In this document: positions 8,200 to 17,883 of the stretch, piece after piece
How the letters are laid out: each line of letters begins with the position of its first letter
Position numbering within the stretch: position 1 is the first letter of the stretch
Origin: Lactiplantibacillus pentosus
GTDB taxonomy: Bacteria > Bacillota > Bacilli > Lactobacillales > Lactobacillaceae
Direction of reading: 5' to 3'
NCBI RefSeq assembly: GCF_003641185.1
Contig: NZ_CP032757.1
Span: 2,542,001-2,606,000 of the forward strand
DNA length: 64,000 bases
Position numbers and translations under genes: made by a program
Notes under the pieces: model-generated
Database searches by the model: none
What the model was told of the DNA's origin: nothing
What the model saw: the letters and a program-made list of their open reading frames with translations, nothing else

Positions 8200-8800
8200 T
8201 CACCATTTCCTTAAAAGCTGCTAGTTGTTGTAACCCGACCTGACCACTCTTCTCAGGGTGAAACTGCATGCCAATCACATTTTGGCGTTGCACGATGCTG
8301 GGTACCGTCACCCCATGTTCCACGGTCGCCACGATTTCAGCACGTGGACAAACGGCATAGTAGGAGTGGACGAAATAAGTATAAGCGGCATCGATGCTGG
8401 CAAAGGCACTGTTTGGACGTTGAAGGTCATTTTGATTCCAACCCATCTGTGGCACTTTGACGTTCAAGTCATCCGGAATGGCAGCGACGTGGCCGCGTAG
8501 TAGTCCCAGACCGGCATGTTCGCCGTACTCCGAGCTGCTCTCAAATAGCAGTTGCATGCCCAAACAAATCCCTAAAATCGGCTTACCGTTTTGAGCCAGT
8601 TCCTGCAACACGCCGACTAGCTGCCGTTCTTTTAAGGCATCCATCGCCGCAGCAAACGCCCCGACCCCTGGTAGAATAACGGCATCGGCACTCGCCAACT
8701 GTTGTGGGTCGGCGGTCAAAACGGTCGGCACTTGTAAGTAATCAAAGGCTTTCTTCAGATTACGGGTGTTGCCCGTATCATAATCAACGATTGCGAACAT
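8174..8800 (-). CDS. hisH: Imidazole glycerol phosphate synthase, glutamine amidotransferase subunit
   Basis: A 208-residue class I glutaminase feeding ammonia to HisF. The nucleophile is in GICLGMQLLFE, and the His-Glu pair is in QFHPEKSG. GVGAF forms the oxyanion region. Its start ATG overlaps the TAA stop of hisB by one base (TAATG). Confidence 0.97.
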   Translation of the reverse strand: MFAIVDYDTGNTRNLKKAFDYLQVPTVLTADPQQLASADAVILPGVGAFAAAMDALKERQLVGVLQELAQNGKPILGICLGMQLLFESSSEYGEHAGLGLLRGHVAAIPDDLNVKVPQMGWNQNDLQRPNSAFASIDAAYTYFVHSYYAVCPRAEIVATVEHGVTVPSIVQRQNVIGMQFHPEKSGQVGLQQLAAFKEMVSANDFSSN

Positions 8801-9384
8801 TAAATCACGCCTTTCGTGGAGTTGACCCCCTGAATTTCAGGATTGATCGTCACAGCCGCCCGCATGGCACGACCAAACGCTTTGAACAAACTTTCAACTT
8901 TGTGGTGGGTATTGCGCCCGTATAAAATGCGTGCGTGTAAATTCATCTCGGCGGCAAATGCGACGGCTTGGAAGAAGTCTTCGACCGTTTCAGTATCCAG
9001 ACCACCGAGTCGCGGATTCGTGAGTTCGGCGTCAAAGACTAAGTAGGACCGCCCGCTCAAGTCAACGCTGACCTGGCCCAAGGTTTCATCCATTGGCACA
9101 AACTCGGTGCCGTACCGTTCGATGCCCTGCTTGTCACCCAAGGCTTGCTTGAAGCACTCGCCAAGCACAATCCCGGTATCTTCCGTCGTGTGGTGCGGAT
9201 CAACATCCAAGTCACCGTGGCACTTGACGACTAACCCAAAGCGACCGTGCTTGGCAAATAAGTTCAACATGTGGTTCAAAAAGCCGATGCCCGTATCAAT
9301 TTCAATACCACTCTGTTCGTCTAAATTCAAACTAATTTCAATCTGTGTTTCCTTAGTTTCACGTTTAATCGTTGCTTGTCGCAT
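8800..9384 (-). CDS. hisB: Imidazoleglycerol-phosphate dehydratase
   Basis: A 194-residue monofunctional IGPD (no phosphatase domain). Metal-binding motifs are [24 protein letters not shown] and the later [20 protein letters not shown]. Start 9384 (MRQATI) is preferred over ATG 9390 because GGAGG is 8 nt from it and only 2 nt from the other. Absence of the phosphatase domain fits with the separate PHP phosphatase at 13007. Confidence 0.96.
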   Translation of the reverse strand: MRQATIKRETKETQIEISLNLDEQSGIEIDTGIGFLNHMLNLFAKHGRFGLVVKCHGDLDVDPHHTTEDTGIVLGECFKQALGDKQGIERYGTEFVPMDETLGQVSVDLSGRSYLVFDAELTNPRLGGLDTETVEDFFQAVAFAAEMNLHARILYGRNTHHKVESLFKAFGRAMRAAVTINPEIQGVNSTKGVI

Positions 9385-9453
9385 GTGCATTTCCTCCTCG
9401 TCTCATCACCGGCTGGCTGTTAGTCGCCGGCACCAACCAACAATTAGCAGGTC

Positions 9454-10740
9454 TTAATCATAGTAAGTGTCAAACCGACTCTCGATCGCACGAGCGTGGC
9501 CTTCCAAGCCTTCGACCCGCGCTAAAGTCGTGATTGCGGGCGCTTCTTTGGCTAAGGCGTCTTTGGTGTATTGAATAAAGGACGTCCGCTTAACGAAATC
9601 ATACACGCCGAGCGGTGACGAGAACCGCGCCGTCCCACTAGTTGGCAGGATGTGGTTGGGACCCGCAACGTAGTCTCCGAGTGGTTCGGAGGCGTACCGG
9701 CCTAAGAAGACGGAACCCGCATTTTTGATCAGATTTAAGTACTGCGTTGGATTCTTCAATTGAACTTCCAAGTGTTCAGGCGCCACTGTGTTCATCAGGT
9801 CAAACATGTCTTCGACCTTCGAGACCACCGCGATAAACCCTTTTTCATTGACAGCCGCCGTGGCAATGTCTTCACGTGGTAACACGTTCAATTGTGACGT
9901 CACACTGTCACTCACCGCTTGGGCTAAATCCGCACTATCGGTAATCAAGATTGGCCGTGCCCGTTTGTCATGTTCAGCTTGGCTCAACAAATCAGCCGCT
10001 AACTGCCGAGGATCCGCAGAATCATCCGCTAAGATACCGATTTCTGATGGCCCGGCCACCATGTCGATAGCCACCTGACCAAAGACTTGTTTCTTGGCCG
10101 TTGCCACGAAGATGTTCCCAGGGCCGATAATCTTGTCGACCGCCGGAATCGTTTCAGTCCCGTAGGCTAGCGCGGCGATGGCTTGGGCGCCACCAACTTG
10201 ATAAATCGCGTCGACACCGGCGATTTTTGCTGCGGCCAGCACGGCGGGATTAATGCCGTCGACTTGTGGCGGGGTGACCATGATGACTTCATTGACACCC
10301 GCGATTTTGGCCGGTAAGGCACTCATTAGTAACGTTGATGGATAGGCGGCGGTGCCACCTGGAACGTATAAACCGACCCGATTGAGTGGCAGTAACTTTT
10401 GTCCCCGTAGGACGCCAGGTTGTTCAGCATCAATAAAGCCTGTTGCCTTTTCCTTTTCGTGGAAACTGGTGATGTTGCGTTTGGCTAATAACAAGGCATC
10501 CTTCACTTTGGGATCCAAATTGTCATAGGCGTCATCAATCACGGCTTGTGATAGCTTGAAGTCGGTCAGCTTAACCTGATCGAACTGGGCTTCGTAATCC
10601 TTGACGGCCGCATCGCCGTTTTTGATCACGTTGGCAATAATATCGCGTACCGCGGATTCAACCTTTAAATCGGTCAACTGTTGGGTCTTGGTTTGAACTA
10701 AACGTTTTAAACTGGCTAAATCTTCATTAATAATTTTCAT
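9454..10740 (-). CDS. hisD: Histidinol dehydrogenase
   Basis: A 428-residue NAD-dependent, zinc-dependent dehydrogenase oxidising histidinol to histidine in two steps. It shows VPGGTAAYPSTLLMSA, GGAQAIAALAYGTE, VDKIIGPGN, DMVAGPSE and APEHLEV. The start overlaps the hisG stop (TAATG). Full length for the family. Confidence 0.97.
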   Translation of the reverse strand: MKIINEDLASLKRLVQTKTQQLTDLKVESAVRDIIANVIKNGDAAVKDYEAQFDQVKLTDFKLSQAVIDDAYDNLDPKVKDALLLAKRNITSFHEKEKATGFIDAEQPGVLRGQKLLPLNRVGLYVPGGTAAYPSTLLMSALPAKIAGVNEVIMVTPPQVDGINPAVLAAAKIAGVDAIYQVGGAQAIAALAYGTETIPAVDKIIGPGNIFVATAKKQVFGQVAIDMVAGPSEIGILADDSADPRQLAADLLSQAEHDKRARPILITDSADLAQAVSDSVTSQLNVLPREDIATAAVNEKGFIAVVSKVEDMFDLMNTVAPEHLEVQLKNPTQYLNLIKNAGSVFLGRYASEPLGDYVAGPNHILPTSGTARFSSPLGVYDFVKRTSFIQYTKDALAKEAPAITTLARVEGLEGHARAIESRFDTYYD

Positions 10741-11396
10741 TAGGCAAACTCCTTTGGATTATTCGCGGCGACCACTGCAGCTAACCGATCAACTAAATCA
10801 TAAATGGCGGTTTGTTGCTGTTTGAGCGCTAAGCGGTTGACCACTAACCGGGTCGAAACTGGTTGTAAATAGTCATAAATTTGTAAATGGTTCTCACGAA
10901 TCGTGGTCCCCGTCTCGGTGATGTCGACGATGGCATCCGCCAAACCGGTCAACGGTGCTAATTCGACCGAGCCTTCAATCTTAATAATTTCAACGTCTTG
11001 ACCCAAACGATCAAAATAACGTTGGGTAATCAGGGGGTACTTGGTGCCGATGATCTTGCGCCGTGGTGCGACCGGATCGAAGTCGGCGGTCGATGCCAAC
11101 ACGAATTGGCACTTGCCCACGCCCAGATCTAACAATTCGTACTGGGTACTCTCGTGTTCGGTCAAAATATCACTACCAACGATACCGATATCGGCAGCGC
11201 CCCGTTCGAGGAAGGTCGTGACGTCTGGCCCCTTTGCCAAAATAAACTCATAGGGTTGGGTCTTGGAATCAAAAATCAATCGGCGCTGCTTGTTACGGAC
11301 TTGCGAACAATCCAATCCGGCCTGTTCCAGTAATGGGAGAACTTGTTGTTCAACGCGGCCCTTGGTCAACGCAATTTTCAAACGTGGTTCAGTCAT
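10740..11396 (-). CDS. hisG: ATP phosphoribosyltransferase, short catalytic subunit
   Basis: A 218-residue short-form HisG that condenses ATP with PRPP. It has the PRPP loop region VDITETGTTIRENHL and lacks the C-terminal regulatory domain of the long form. Short HisG needs HisZ for activity and histidine feedback, and hisZ lies directly upstream, overlapping by 8 bp. Confidence 0.97.
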   Translation of the reverse strand: MTEPRLKIALTKGRVEQQVLPLLEQAGLDCSQVRNKQRRLIFDSKTQPYEFILAKGPDVTTFLERGAADIGIVGSDILTEHESTQYELLDLGVGKCQFVLASTADFDPVAPRRKIIGTKYPLITQRYFDRLGQDVEIIKIEGSVELAPLTGLADAIVDITETGTTIRENHLQIYDYLQPVSTRLVVNRLALKQQQTAIYDLVDRLAAVVAANNPKEFA

Positions 11397-12540
11397 TGGT
11401 CACACCTCCAGTTAAATCAATCAGTTGCGCATTCAAACGTTGTGCTTCGATGCGCGCCCCTGCTAAGTCATCCGCCAAACTCAAAATGGCGTGCGGTTGT
11501 TTTGCTAAGTAGGCCTCCGCTTGTGGCCATTGTTCAGGTTCAAAGTAAATCAATTGTTCGGCGTAAGCGGTCTGTTGGTCGGTGGCTAAAGTCGTTAACA
11601 AGTCGACGTTTAGCCCCATCCCGACGGCCGGTTCTGCTTCCGCTTGAAAGTTCGTCAGTAGTTTGTCATAACGACCACCGCTGAACAGGTAGCCGGCACC
11701 TGCTTGTGAATAACCCCGAAAAGTCAGGCCGGTATAATATTTTTGTGGGGCTTGACTACTCAGGTCCACTGAAACGGCTTGTGCTGGCATCGTCTTTTGC
11801 ATCCAGGCCACCACTGTTTGCAGGCGCTTAAGACTTGGTTGCACGCTGGCCGGTAGCGGTGCTGCGGCCAATTCTTTGAAGATCGGTTCTGGTCGTCCAA
11901 ATAACCGTGGCCAGGCTTTGAGAAAATCATATAAAGGTTGGGCACGGTACTTGGCAATCAAATTCGTGTAGCGTGGCACTTGCTTATCGAACAAGGCGGT
12001 TAAAATGGCCTGTTGGGCTACATCATCGCTAGTCAAACTGGCGACGACCCGTTGCGCAAACTGGGCATCCCCTAATTCGATTTCGACGGCATCGGCAATC
12101 AGTTCGCTTGAAAGCTGGTTAGCAATCGTCAAACATTCAAACTCTGCTTTCAACGAGGCGTAACCGACTAATTCGACTCCCGCTTGCGTGATTTGGTTAT
12201 ATGAGCCGGATAATTGGCGACTCACTCGGAAGATATCACCGACGTAGCCGAACTTTTGTGGTAACGGCACGTTGGTCGCGCTAATGAAGCGGGCGACGGG
12301 TAAAGTCATGTCTGGCCGCAAGACCAACGTGCGACCGTCATTGCTAAATAACCGGTAGAGCTGATAATTGCCCATCTGGTACGGATCAAATACCGCTTCA
12401 TTCTCTAATAACGGCGTTGCAATTGGCGCGAGCCCCCGTTGCTTGAAATGGGCTTGGATCACCGCGATCAAGTGTTGCTTCGTCCGTGCCCGCCGACCAA
12501 ATTCATCCCGGGTTCCTAATGGTAATAAATGTTTCAACAT
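11389..12540 (-). CDS. hisZ: ATP phosphoribosyltransferase regulatory subunit
   Basis: A 383-residue HisRS-like protein (class II synthetase fold without the anticodon domain or a synthetase function). It has LLPLGTRDEFGRRA, LRPDMTLPVARF (motif 2-like), and GGRYDKLLTNF (motif 3-like). It forms the hetero-octamer with short HisG and binds histidine. First gene of the operon, directly after the T-box leader. Confidence 0.95.
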   Translation of the reverse strand: MLKHLLPLGTRDEFGRRARTKQHLIAVIQAHFKQRGLAPIATPLLENEAVFDPYQMGNYQLYRLFSNDGRTLVLRPDMTLPVARFISATNVPLPQKFGYVGDIFRVSRQLSGSYNQITQAGVELVGYASLKAEFECLTIANQLSSELIADAVEIELGDAQFAQRVVASLTSDDVAQQAILTALFDKQVPRYTNLIAKYRAQPLYDFLKAWPRLFGRPEPIFKELAAAPLPASVQPSLKRLQTVVAWMQKTMPAQAVSVDLSSQAPQKYYTGLTFRGYSQAGAGYLFSGGRYDKLLTNFQAEAEPAVGMGLNVDLLTTLATDQQTAYAEQLIYFEPEQWPQAEAYLAKQPHAILSLADDLAGARIEAQRLNAQLIDLTGGVTND

Positions 12541-12690
12541 AATTTACGCCTCCTAAAACGTCGTTATTATTCAAACTAATCAGAATTAATTCACTTCGTT
12601 ATCGATTAAACACTTCAATTAACTGTTTGCGCACCTACCGCGATACCGCGTTTTCCCCGCAAGCAATGACTTGAGCGAACCGTTGAAGCT

Positions 12691-12925
12691 AAAAAAACGC
12701 CCTCTTAGCAATTTGCTAAAAGGACGTTTTCGCGTGGTTCCACCTTATTTTATCTACCGCTCGCACGGTAGACCTCATGTTGATCAAGTCAACTTGGATA
12801 ACGAAACCAATTCGGCTAAGGCTAATGAGACTGGTTCACCCTAGCAGTTCATAGATGTGTGTTCGTTAAGCCTGTCTGTCCGGTTCTCAGCTACCCGGGC
12901 TCTCTGGATGAGGAAGACTTAATTA
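12691..12925 (-). promoter_or_regulatory. T-box leader (histidine-responsive) of the his operon
   Basis: Read leftward: an AGAGAG-type stem I motif and GCTGAGAACCGG (about 12905-12880), a specifier region GAACACACATC (12864-12854) that offers the His codon CAC, and the conserved T-box GGTGGAACCACG (12744-12733). A terminator hairpin AAAACGTCC...GGGCGTTTT plus a T run follows at 12730-12691. Uncharged tRNA-His should stabilise the antiterminator and let transcription enter hisZ. The T-box itself is clear; the exact specifier register is inferred. Confidence 0.9.
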
Positions 12926-13006
12926 CTTGTTCTAATCACAACCGTTTATTAAAATTTGATTAGTCGTTTAATTTATAATTCATTGTAATCACTAAACTGA
13001 CAGCTG

Positions 13007-13837
13007 TCAACCCTTAATTAATTTTTTTATGAGATGATAGCCGCGGCCGACGCTGGCAATGTCATGGGCATCCGAGCCGTAAACCAGCGGAATAGCTCGC
13101 TTTTGCGCACGTTGTAGAATCTGTTCACCAGGATAAAAATCATTACAATATGGTTTGTAGAGTCCGGCCAAATTTAAATCTAACTGCCGTCCCTGCTGCT
13201 GCACTAGCGCCAATGTCTGATCCACTAATTTGAGATTATCGGCATCCAGCGGTTCAGTTAGCCCAAAGTAATCTTGGTATTTACGTACCAAACTCATGTG
13301 ACCGATCCGTTGCGGTGCGTATGGACCCAAGTCTGCTTGAACTGACGCTAAGACGGTTCGATAATACTGTTCAAACACACGTTGGGGCGTCTTGAGCCAC
13401 TGCCCAAACCCCGCCGCAAAATCATCGGTCGACATATCGACACACCAGAAATGCGCGCGCAAGCCCCGCATGAAGTGCACGGACAAGATACTTTCCTGCG
13501 TCTGCGGACCATAAGTATTCAAAAAGTCCCGCGTCCAGGCCACGTGATCCGGTAAGAAGTCGACTTCAAACCCAACGGAGATCTCGATTTGATCAGCATA
13601 CTTGGCTTTGAGTTCATTGGCCAAGTTCAAATACGTCTCGACCTGATCCAAACGCAATGACGCTTCCGTATAACCTTCGAGTGTCCCTTCATATTGCTCA
13701 CGAAATGCTGGCGGCAACGGTGCGTGCTCGGTGATGCAGTAGCGTTTAAATCCTAACTGAATCGCCCGCTGAACCATCTTTTCCGTCGCTTCCCCACTCC
13801 CATGCGGACATAATTCCGTATGCGTATGTCCATCCAT
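13007..13837 (-). CDS. hisK: PHP-type histidinol-phosphatase
   Basis: About 276 residues of the PHP phosphoesterase family (HisJ/HisK), hydrolysing histidinol phosphate. It begins MDGHTHTELCPHG (metal-binding HxH), with TEHAP, GFEVDFLP, LSVHFMRG and a C-terminal GSDAHD. It supplies the phosphatase missing from the short HisB. It lies upstream of the T-box, so it is transcribed from its own promoter and is probably not T-box controlled unless transcripts read through. Start 13837 has GAGGG 7 nt upstream; ATG 13843 is possible. Confidence 0.93.
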   Translation of the reverse strand: MDGHTHTELCPHGSGEATEKMVQRAIQLGFKRYCITEHAPLPPAFREQYEGTLEGYTEASLRLDQVETYLNLANELKAKYADQIEISVGFEVDFLPDHVAWTRDFLNTYGPQTQESILSVHFMRGLRAHFWCVDMSTDDFAAGFGQWLKTPQRVFEQYYRTVLASVQADLGPYAPQRIGHMSLVRKYQDYFGLTEPLDADNLKLVDQTLALVQQQGRQLDLNLAGLYKPYCNDFYPGEQILQRAQKRAIPLVYGSDAHDIASVGRGYHLIKKLIKG

Positions 13838-13889
13838 TAACATACCCTCATCACCCTCTCATAAATTAGGTTTATTCAACCATACTTCT

Positions 13890-15000
13890 TTGTGATGCGC
13901 AAGCATTGGTCAAACTCATGTCATCTGTTCTTTATGAATGATGGTTAGAAAGCTTAAGGTCAAAAGCGGCCAGCTGAGACCCGCTGGAAATAAGGCGAGT
14001 TCGCGTAAACCTGATTTGATAGCTGCGTCCTACGACGGCTTACAGGTATTTCTGACAACGCTGGAACGCGATGGACACAGATTTAAGCCGACAAACCACG
14101 TCTTAAATACTGGTCTTCCACGTTCTATGCAATATTGCCGAAACGTGTTCGGGTCAGACTGGGACTTCCGGTTAGCTACGCCAGAACGCCAAGCGGAAGC
14201 TCGCCGCTTAACGCTCTAGCTAGGCTAATCCTCAGTCCCAACCCGTCTGAACCTCACACTCTGAAAAACACTGAGCATTGTCAGAAATACCTTCCAGCCT
14301 GGATGGTATTCGAAAGGCAGACATTTGTGGACCCAATTTTAAATGAACTGGTCGTTGATATTTTGTACACGCCATGTTGGCATTCCGCTGTAAGACTGGC
14401 AATCTTCGAGGCAATCTTGCTGTATTTCAATTCTGCGAACCTTCAGCATTACTGAAGGTTGTACAGATTTTGTCTAATCGCCTGGGATGACAAAATTTGG
14501 AATTTTGAACGAAGATTATTTCAACGACTAAATTCAAGACCAGTGTCCGTTGAAATTTGTGACATTGAGAATAGTGAACGATATTCGTGTGATCTTCTCA
14601 GCACTCAAATCCCCTAAGGCATCATCGGTTCCACATTAAAAGTTCGCCTGAAGGACCGCGTACCTAATATCCAGTGATCAATTGCACCAAGATAGGTGGC
14701 CGTTCATCCGCCATTCGAGCGGCTTCCCGACTGGAAGGGCTGGCTGACAATGCTCAAGGGCGAAATTCTTCTTGTCCGGGTGGGTTTCCCGGGCTAGAAG
14801 AAGACTCGTATTTGAAATTGCGCAGTGGGTTTCTGCGTGAGTTCAAATCGATGTCCGCCCTGTTCCAGCGTTGTCAGTCAGCCCTGGAAGTCGGACTAGG
14901 ACGCAGATTTGCTGCAAGTTTACGCCAACTCGCGTCATTTCCAGCGGTTCTCAGCTGGCTGCTTTTGAACTTAAGAACTGTCGTATTTCAATCAGCGTGA
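13890..15000. repeat. Large structured dispersed repeat, copy A
   Basis: This 1.1-kb stretch holds no credible gene: its open frames are short, lack ribosome binding sites and are not shared in frame between copies. It is about 80-90 percent similar to copies B, C and D over long blocks. Near each end it has GCCAGCTGAGACCCGCTGG (~13971-13988) and its inverse CCAGCGGTTCTCAGCTGGC (~14941-14959), followed outward by TTTTGAACTT, so a long terminal inverted repeat. Module 1 (about 14050-14290) and module 2 (about 14700-14905) are each bounded by AGCRTTGTCAG in inverted orientation and contain nested hairpins. Both ends of this copy are of the same type, unlike B, C and D. Confidence 0.85.
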
Positions 15001-15125
15001 GTGCAGAGAAACCGCGAAAGTCTAACAATTTACTAATTTATTTATATTAAACGTCACAATTTCTTTATACCATGATATAGTCAACATTAGTTAAAGACCA
15101 CGTGAATCCAAAGGGGGGACCAGCC

Positions 15126-16289
15126 ATGCACGAACTCATTACCAAGCTTTATCAACTTGCACTTTCCAGTCATATTGTCAGTACGTTGCTGGAACCCGTG
15201 CATATCGTTATTCTAGCGCTACCCATCATGACGCTGTTACTAGCCATGATTATTCTGACCGTCCAACTGCGGACCCGGCAAACCTTGAGTGAACGTAACT
15301 TAATCAGTACCTATTCATTTATTTGGTACGTGGCTGCGGCATACTTACTCATTATTCTGCCACTGCCGACCCGTTCATCCGTGGCGAGTCTGACAACTGC
15401 GACCTATAATTTACAACCTTTCTATTTTCTCTCACAGTTGAAAGCACTCACGCCGTTTGAACTCGGGGACCCCAGTACGTGGTTGGCGGCGTTTAAATCC
15501 GATACGTTCTTCCAACCGTTCTTCAATATTCTCTTATTTATGCCGATTGGCGCTTACTTAAAATGGCGCCATCGCTGGCCGCTCTGGTTAATTACGTTGA
15601 CGAGTTTCGCGATCTCGCTGTTCTTCGAAACGACCCAGTTGACCGGACTCTATGGCTATTATTCGCGAGCATACCGCATGTTTGACGTCGATGACTTAAT
15701 GATGAATACCCTCGGTGGCATTGTTGGGGCTTGGTGCTTACACCTGATTCCAAATCGGTGGCGTAACCGCGACCACAGCACCCGCCTTCGCTGGCAAGAA
15801 CATCCCATCAATTGGCGCCGAATCGGTGCACTAGCGATCGACTGGCTCGCAATTGCGGCTTTTGATACTGTCTACTTCGTCTTAGTCAAACATTTCAATT
15901 GGCCATTACCACATGATTTTCGCTGGCTATACGTGGTCGATATCGTCCTGTTCTTCCTCCTGCCCGCCTGGTGCTGGCAAGGCAAGACTTTGGGCGGACG
16001 ACTACTCAACAGCCAAATCGTGACTACGGACGGCAAACGCGCCAGTCTCTGGCAACTGCTGATCCATTACGGCGGTCTCTACTTGATTGGATTGCCGCTC
16101 CTATTCTTAGATTTGTGGTTATTTAATCGTTTGGGGAACGTCCCGAGTGCGACGCTCAACCGGTTAGATGTCTACCTAGTCCTCGTGTCAGTCATTTTAC
16201 TGGTCGTCAGTTATGACTTATTGCTAGCACTCTTCAGTCGCAGCCATCAGTTATGGTGTGAAAAGTTAAGCCGGACAACTGTCCATTAA
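15126..16289 (+). CDS. VanZ-like membrane protein with C-terminal RDD domain
   Basis: A 387-residue polytopic membrane protein. The N-terminal half is VanZ-like (LLPLPTRSS, FNILLFMPIGAYLKWR, FFETTQLTGLYGYYSRAYRMFDVDDLMMNTLGG) and the C-terminal half is an RDD domain (RRIGALAIDWLAI...GKTLGGRLLNSQIVTTDGK). VanZ homologues influence susceptibility to glycopeptides; the role of this fusion is unknown. Start 15126 is chosen because AAGGGGGG lies 7 nt upstream; an earlier GTG lacks one. It is monocistronic, beside repeat copy A. Confidence 0.87.
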   Translation: MHELITKLYQLALSSHIVSTLLEPVHIVILALPIMTLLLAMIILTVQLRTRQTLSERNLISTYSFIWYVAAAYLLIILPLPTRSSVASLTTATYNLQPFYFLSQLKALTPFELGDPSTWLAAFKSDTFFQPFFNILLFMPIGAYLKWRHRWPLWLITLTSFAISLFFETTQLTGLYGYYSRAYRMFDVDDLMMNTLGGIVGAWCLHLIPNRWRNRDHSTRLRWQEHPINWRRIGALAIDWLAIAAFDTVYFVLVKHFNWPLPHDFRWLYVVDIVLFFLLPAWCWQGKTLGGRLLNSQIVTTDGKRASLWQLLIHYGGLYLIGLPLLFLDLWLFNRLGNVPSATLNRLDVYLVLVSVILLVVSYDLLLALFSRSHQLWCEKLSRTTVH

Positions 16290-16372
16290 GACGGTCTCAT
16301 TGAAACTTCTTTTGCGTTGGCTCGCAACTCATGTTAAATTGAAGATATCTCAAAATGCTGGAAGTAAAAACA

Positions 16373-17281
16373 ATGATAAAAGTCCATGAACTAAGCGACG
16401 ATTTTCGCTGGGTCGCTGTTAATAATTATACTGAAAACGACTATCACCAACTCGTGACTGACGAACACGTTACCGACGAAATGTTAGGTTACGCAACCGA
16501 CCAACACGAACGTGGCCGGTTGGAATATGACGCCAAGAGCGCTATCACGACGATTATTTTTGACGTGGTCACAGAAGACGCCGAGGAAGGGACTTACACC
16601 GCCCAGGTCAGCTTCATGTTGATCGACCACACGCTACTGACTTTCACGACCGACAATACCATTTTTGTTGAAGACATGTTAGCCGACGAAATCGACGCCG
16701 ACTGGGAAGACGTGTTGCATCCGTACGACCATATTTTTAACGTCTTGTACAAACTCTCACGGCAGTACTTTTCGGCCATCAATAAAATCAACAAGCAACG
16801 GCAGGACATTCAATTAAAAATGAAAAAGCAGATTCAACGTTCGGTCATTATTCAACTGATGGACTTAGAAACGACTTTAGTTTATTTTCTCACGTCCCTC
16901 AAGAGCAATAACGACATGTTGCAATCGCTGAAACGGTTTGTGCCCGTCAAATTCTCGGCTGCCCAGTTAGAGCGACTCGATGATATTATCGTCGAAGCAC
17001 AACAGGGGCTAGAAATGGCCAATATCGCTTCAGACATCATCGGCCGGGTGTCCAATGCCTACTCGAACATTCTCGATAATAGCTTGAACAACACGATGTG
17101 GGTCCTAACGATTTTCTCGATCGTCTTAACGATGCCCAACATTGTCTTCGGCTTTTTCGGACAAAACGTCGACCTGCCATTCATGAAGAATCCGTTTGGC
17201 TGGGAAATCACCGTGGTCATTGCCGTGGCCCTGTGCGCCCTCACTATTTGGTTGTTGCGCCGGAACTCATTTCGCAAATAA
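16373..17281 (+). CDS. CorA-family divalent cation transporter with GQN in place of GMN
   Basis: About 302 residues: a soluble N-terminal domain, a long helical stalk, and two C-terminal membrane helices ending in the basic tail RRNSFRK. The usual YGMN signature after the first helix reads FFGQN here, followed by LPFM. This places it in the CorA superfamily, but ion selectivity may differ from Mg-transporting CorA. Start 16373 (MIKVHE) has GGAAGT 7 nt upstream; ATG 16355 lacks a good one. The next gene follows by 15 bp. Confidence 0.87.
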   Translation: MIKVHELSDDFRWVAVNNYTENDYHQLVTDEHVTDEMLGYATDQHERGRLEYDAKSAITTIIFDVVTEDAEEGTYTAQVSFMLIDHTLLTFTTDNTIFVEDMLADEIDADWEDVLHPYDHIFNVLYKLSRQYFSAINKINKQRQDIQLKMKKQIQRSVIIQLMDLETTLVYFLTSLKSNNDMLQSLKRFVPVKFSAAQLERLDDIIVEAQQGLEMANIASDIIGRVSNAYSNILDNSLNNTMWVLTIFSIVLTMPNIVFGFFGQNVDLPFMKNPFGWEITVVIAVALCALTIWLLRRNSFRK

Positions 17282-17296
17282 AGGAGCCTTTAAGTT

Positions 17297-17644
17297 ATGC
17301 CAAGTCGTCCTAAAGTGACTGATACAACCGCCTACATCAATCAGGCGGCCGAAGCGGCCCAACCGATTCTGACCACCCTCGTGCAGCTCATTACCACTGA
17401 GCTGCCAGATTTTGAAGCGAAAATCAAATGGAACTTGCCATTCTATCAACGTGATAAGCAATATGTGAGCATCGCTGCCTACAAAGCCCATGTCAGTCTA
17501 AGTATTTCCGCTGATTTGGATGAAGCCACGCTAGCCGCAGCTAAGGCCGCTGGTTATCCAACCGGGCAAAAGCGCCTGAACCTGCCGCTGACACAACCGG
17601 TACCGACAGCGTTAGTCCAACAAGTGTTACAGTTGATTGCTTGA
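17297..17644 (+). CDS. DUF1801 (YdhG-like) protein
   Basis: A 115-residue small cytoplasmic protein of the DUF1801 family, sometimes annotated as an iron chaperone by remote similarity to frataxin (YdhG/Fra of Bacillus). Typical features are a helical N-terminus, ELPDFEAKIKWNLPFYQRDKQYVSIAAYKAHVSL and a C-terminal helix. GGAGCC precedes the ATG. It lies 15 bp after the CorA-like gene, so probably co-transcribed. Function not established. Confidence 0.8.
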   Translation: MPSRPKVTDTTAYINQAAEAAQPILTTLVQLITTELPDFEAKIKWNLPFYQRDKQYVSIAAYKAHVSLSISADLDEATLAAAKAAGYPTGQKRLNLPLTQPVPTALVQQVLQLIA

Positions 17645-17821
17645 GTTTTCTTTCGCTGGCCTAAAGCGCAACAACTCCTCATCTCGTTATTATCGCGGTC
17701 AAACAAGCCAGCTTGAGCTCGTTTGACAGTGACTCTGCCATTTAATCGAGATGGTCCGTTTTTAAACAAACCGAATTTGTCACCATAACGTGATGTCACT
17801 CAAACAGCATCATTAAACCGC

Positions 17822-17860
17822 AAAAACGCGCCGCTCAAAAATAGAGCTGACGCGTTTTTA
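17822..17860 (-). terminator. Terminator of the MerR operon (possibly bidirectional)
   Basis: AAAACGCG and CGCGTTTTT pair with an inner GCTC/GAGC stem. It lies between the convergent DUF1801 gene and the merR gene, with A and T runs on both sides. Confidence 0.8.
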
Positions 17861-17883
17861 GTTAATTTCTCATTTTCAGCGAA

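Noticed and set aside
13938..15000. Element A as a CRISPR array or a group II intron
   Set aside because: There are no regular short repeats with unique spacers, no reverse transcriptase frame, and no intron domain V/VI-like end that I can recognise.
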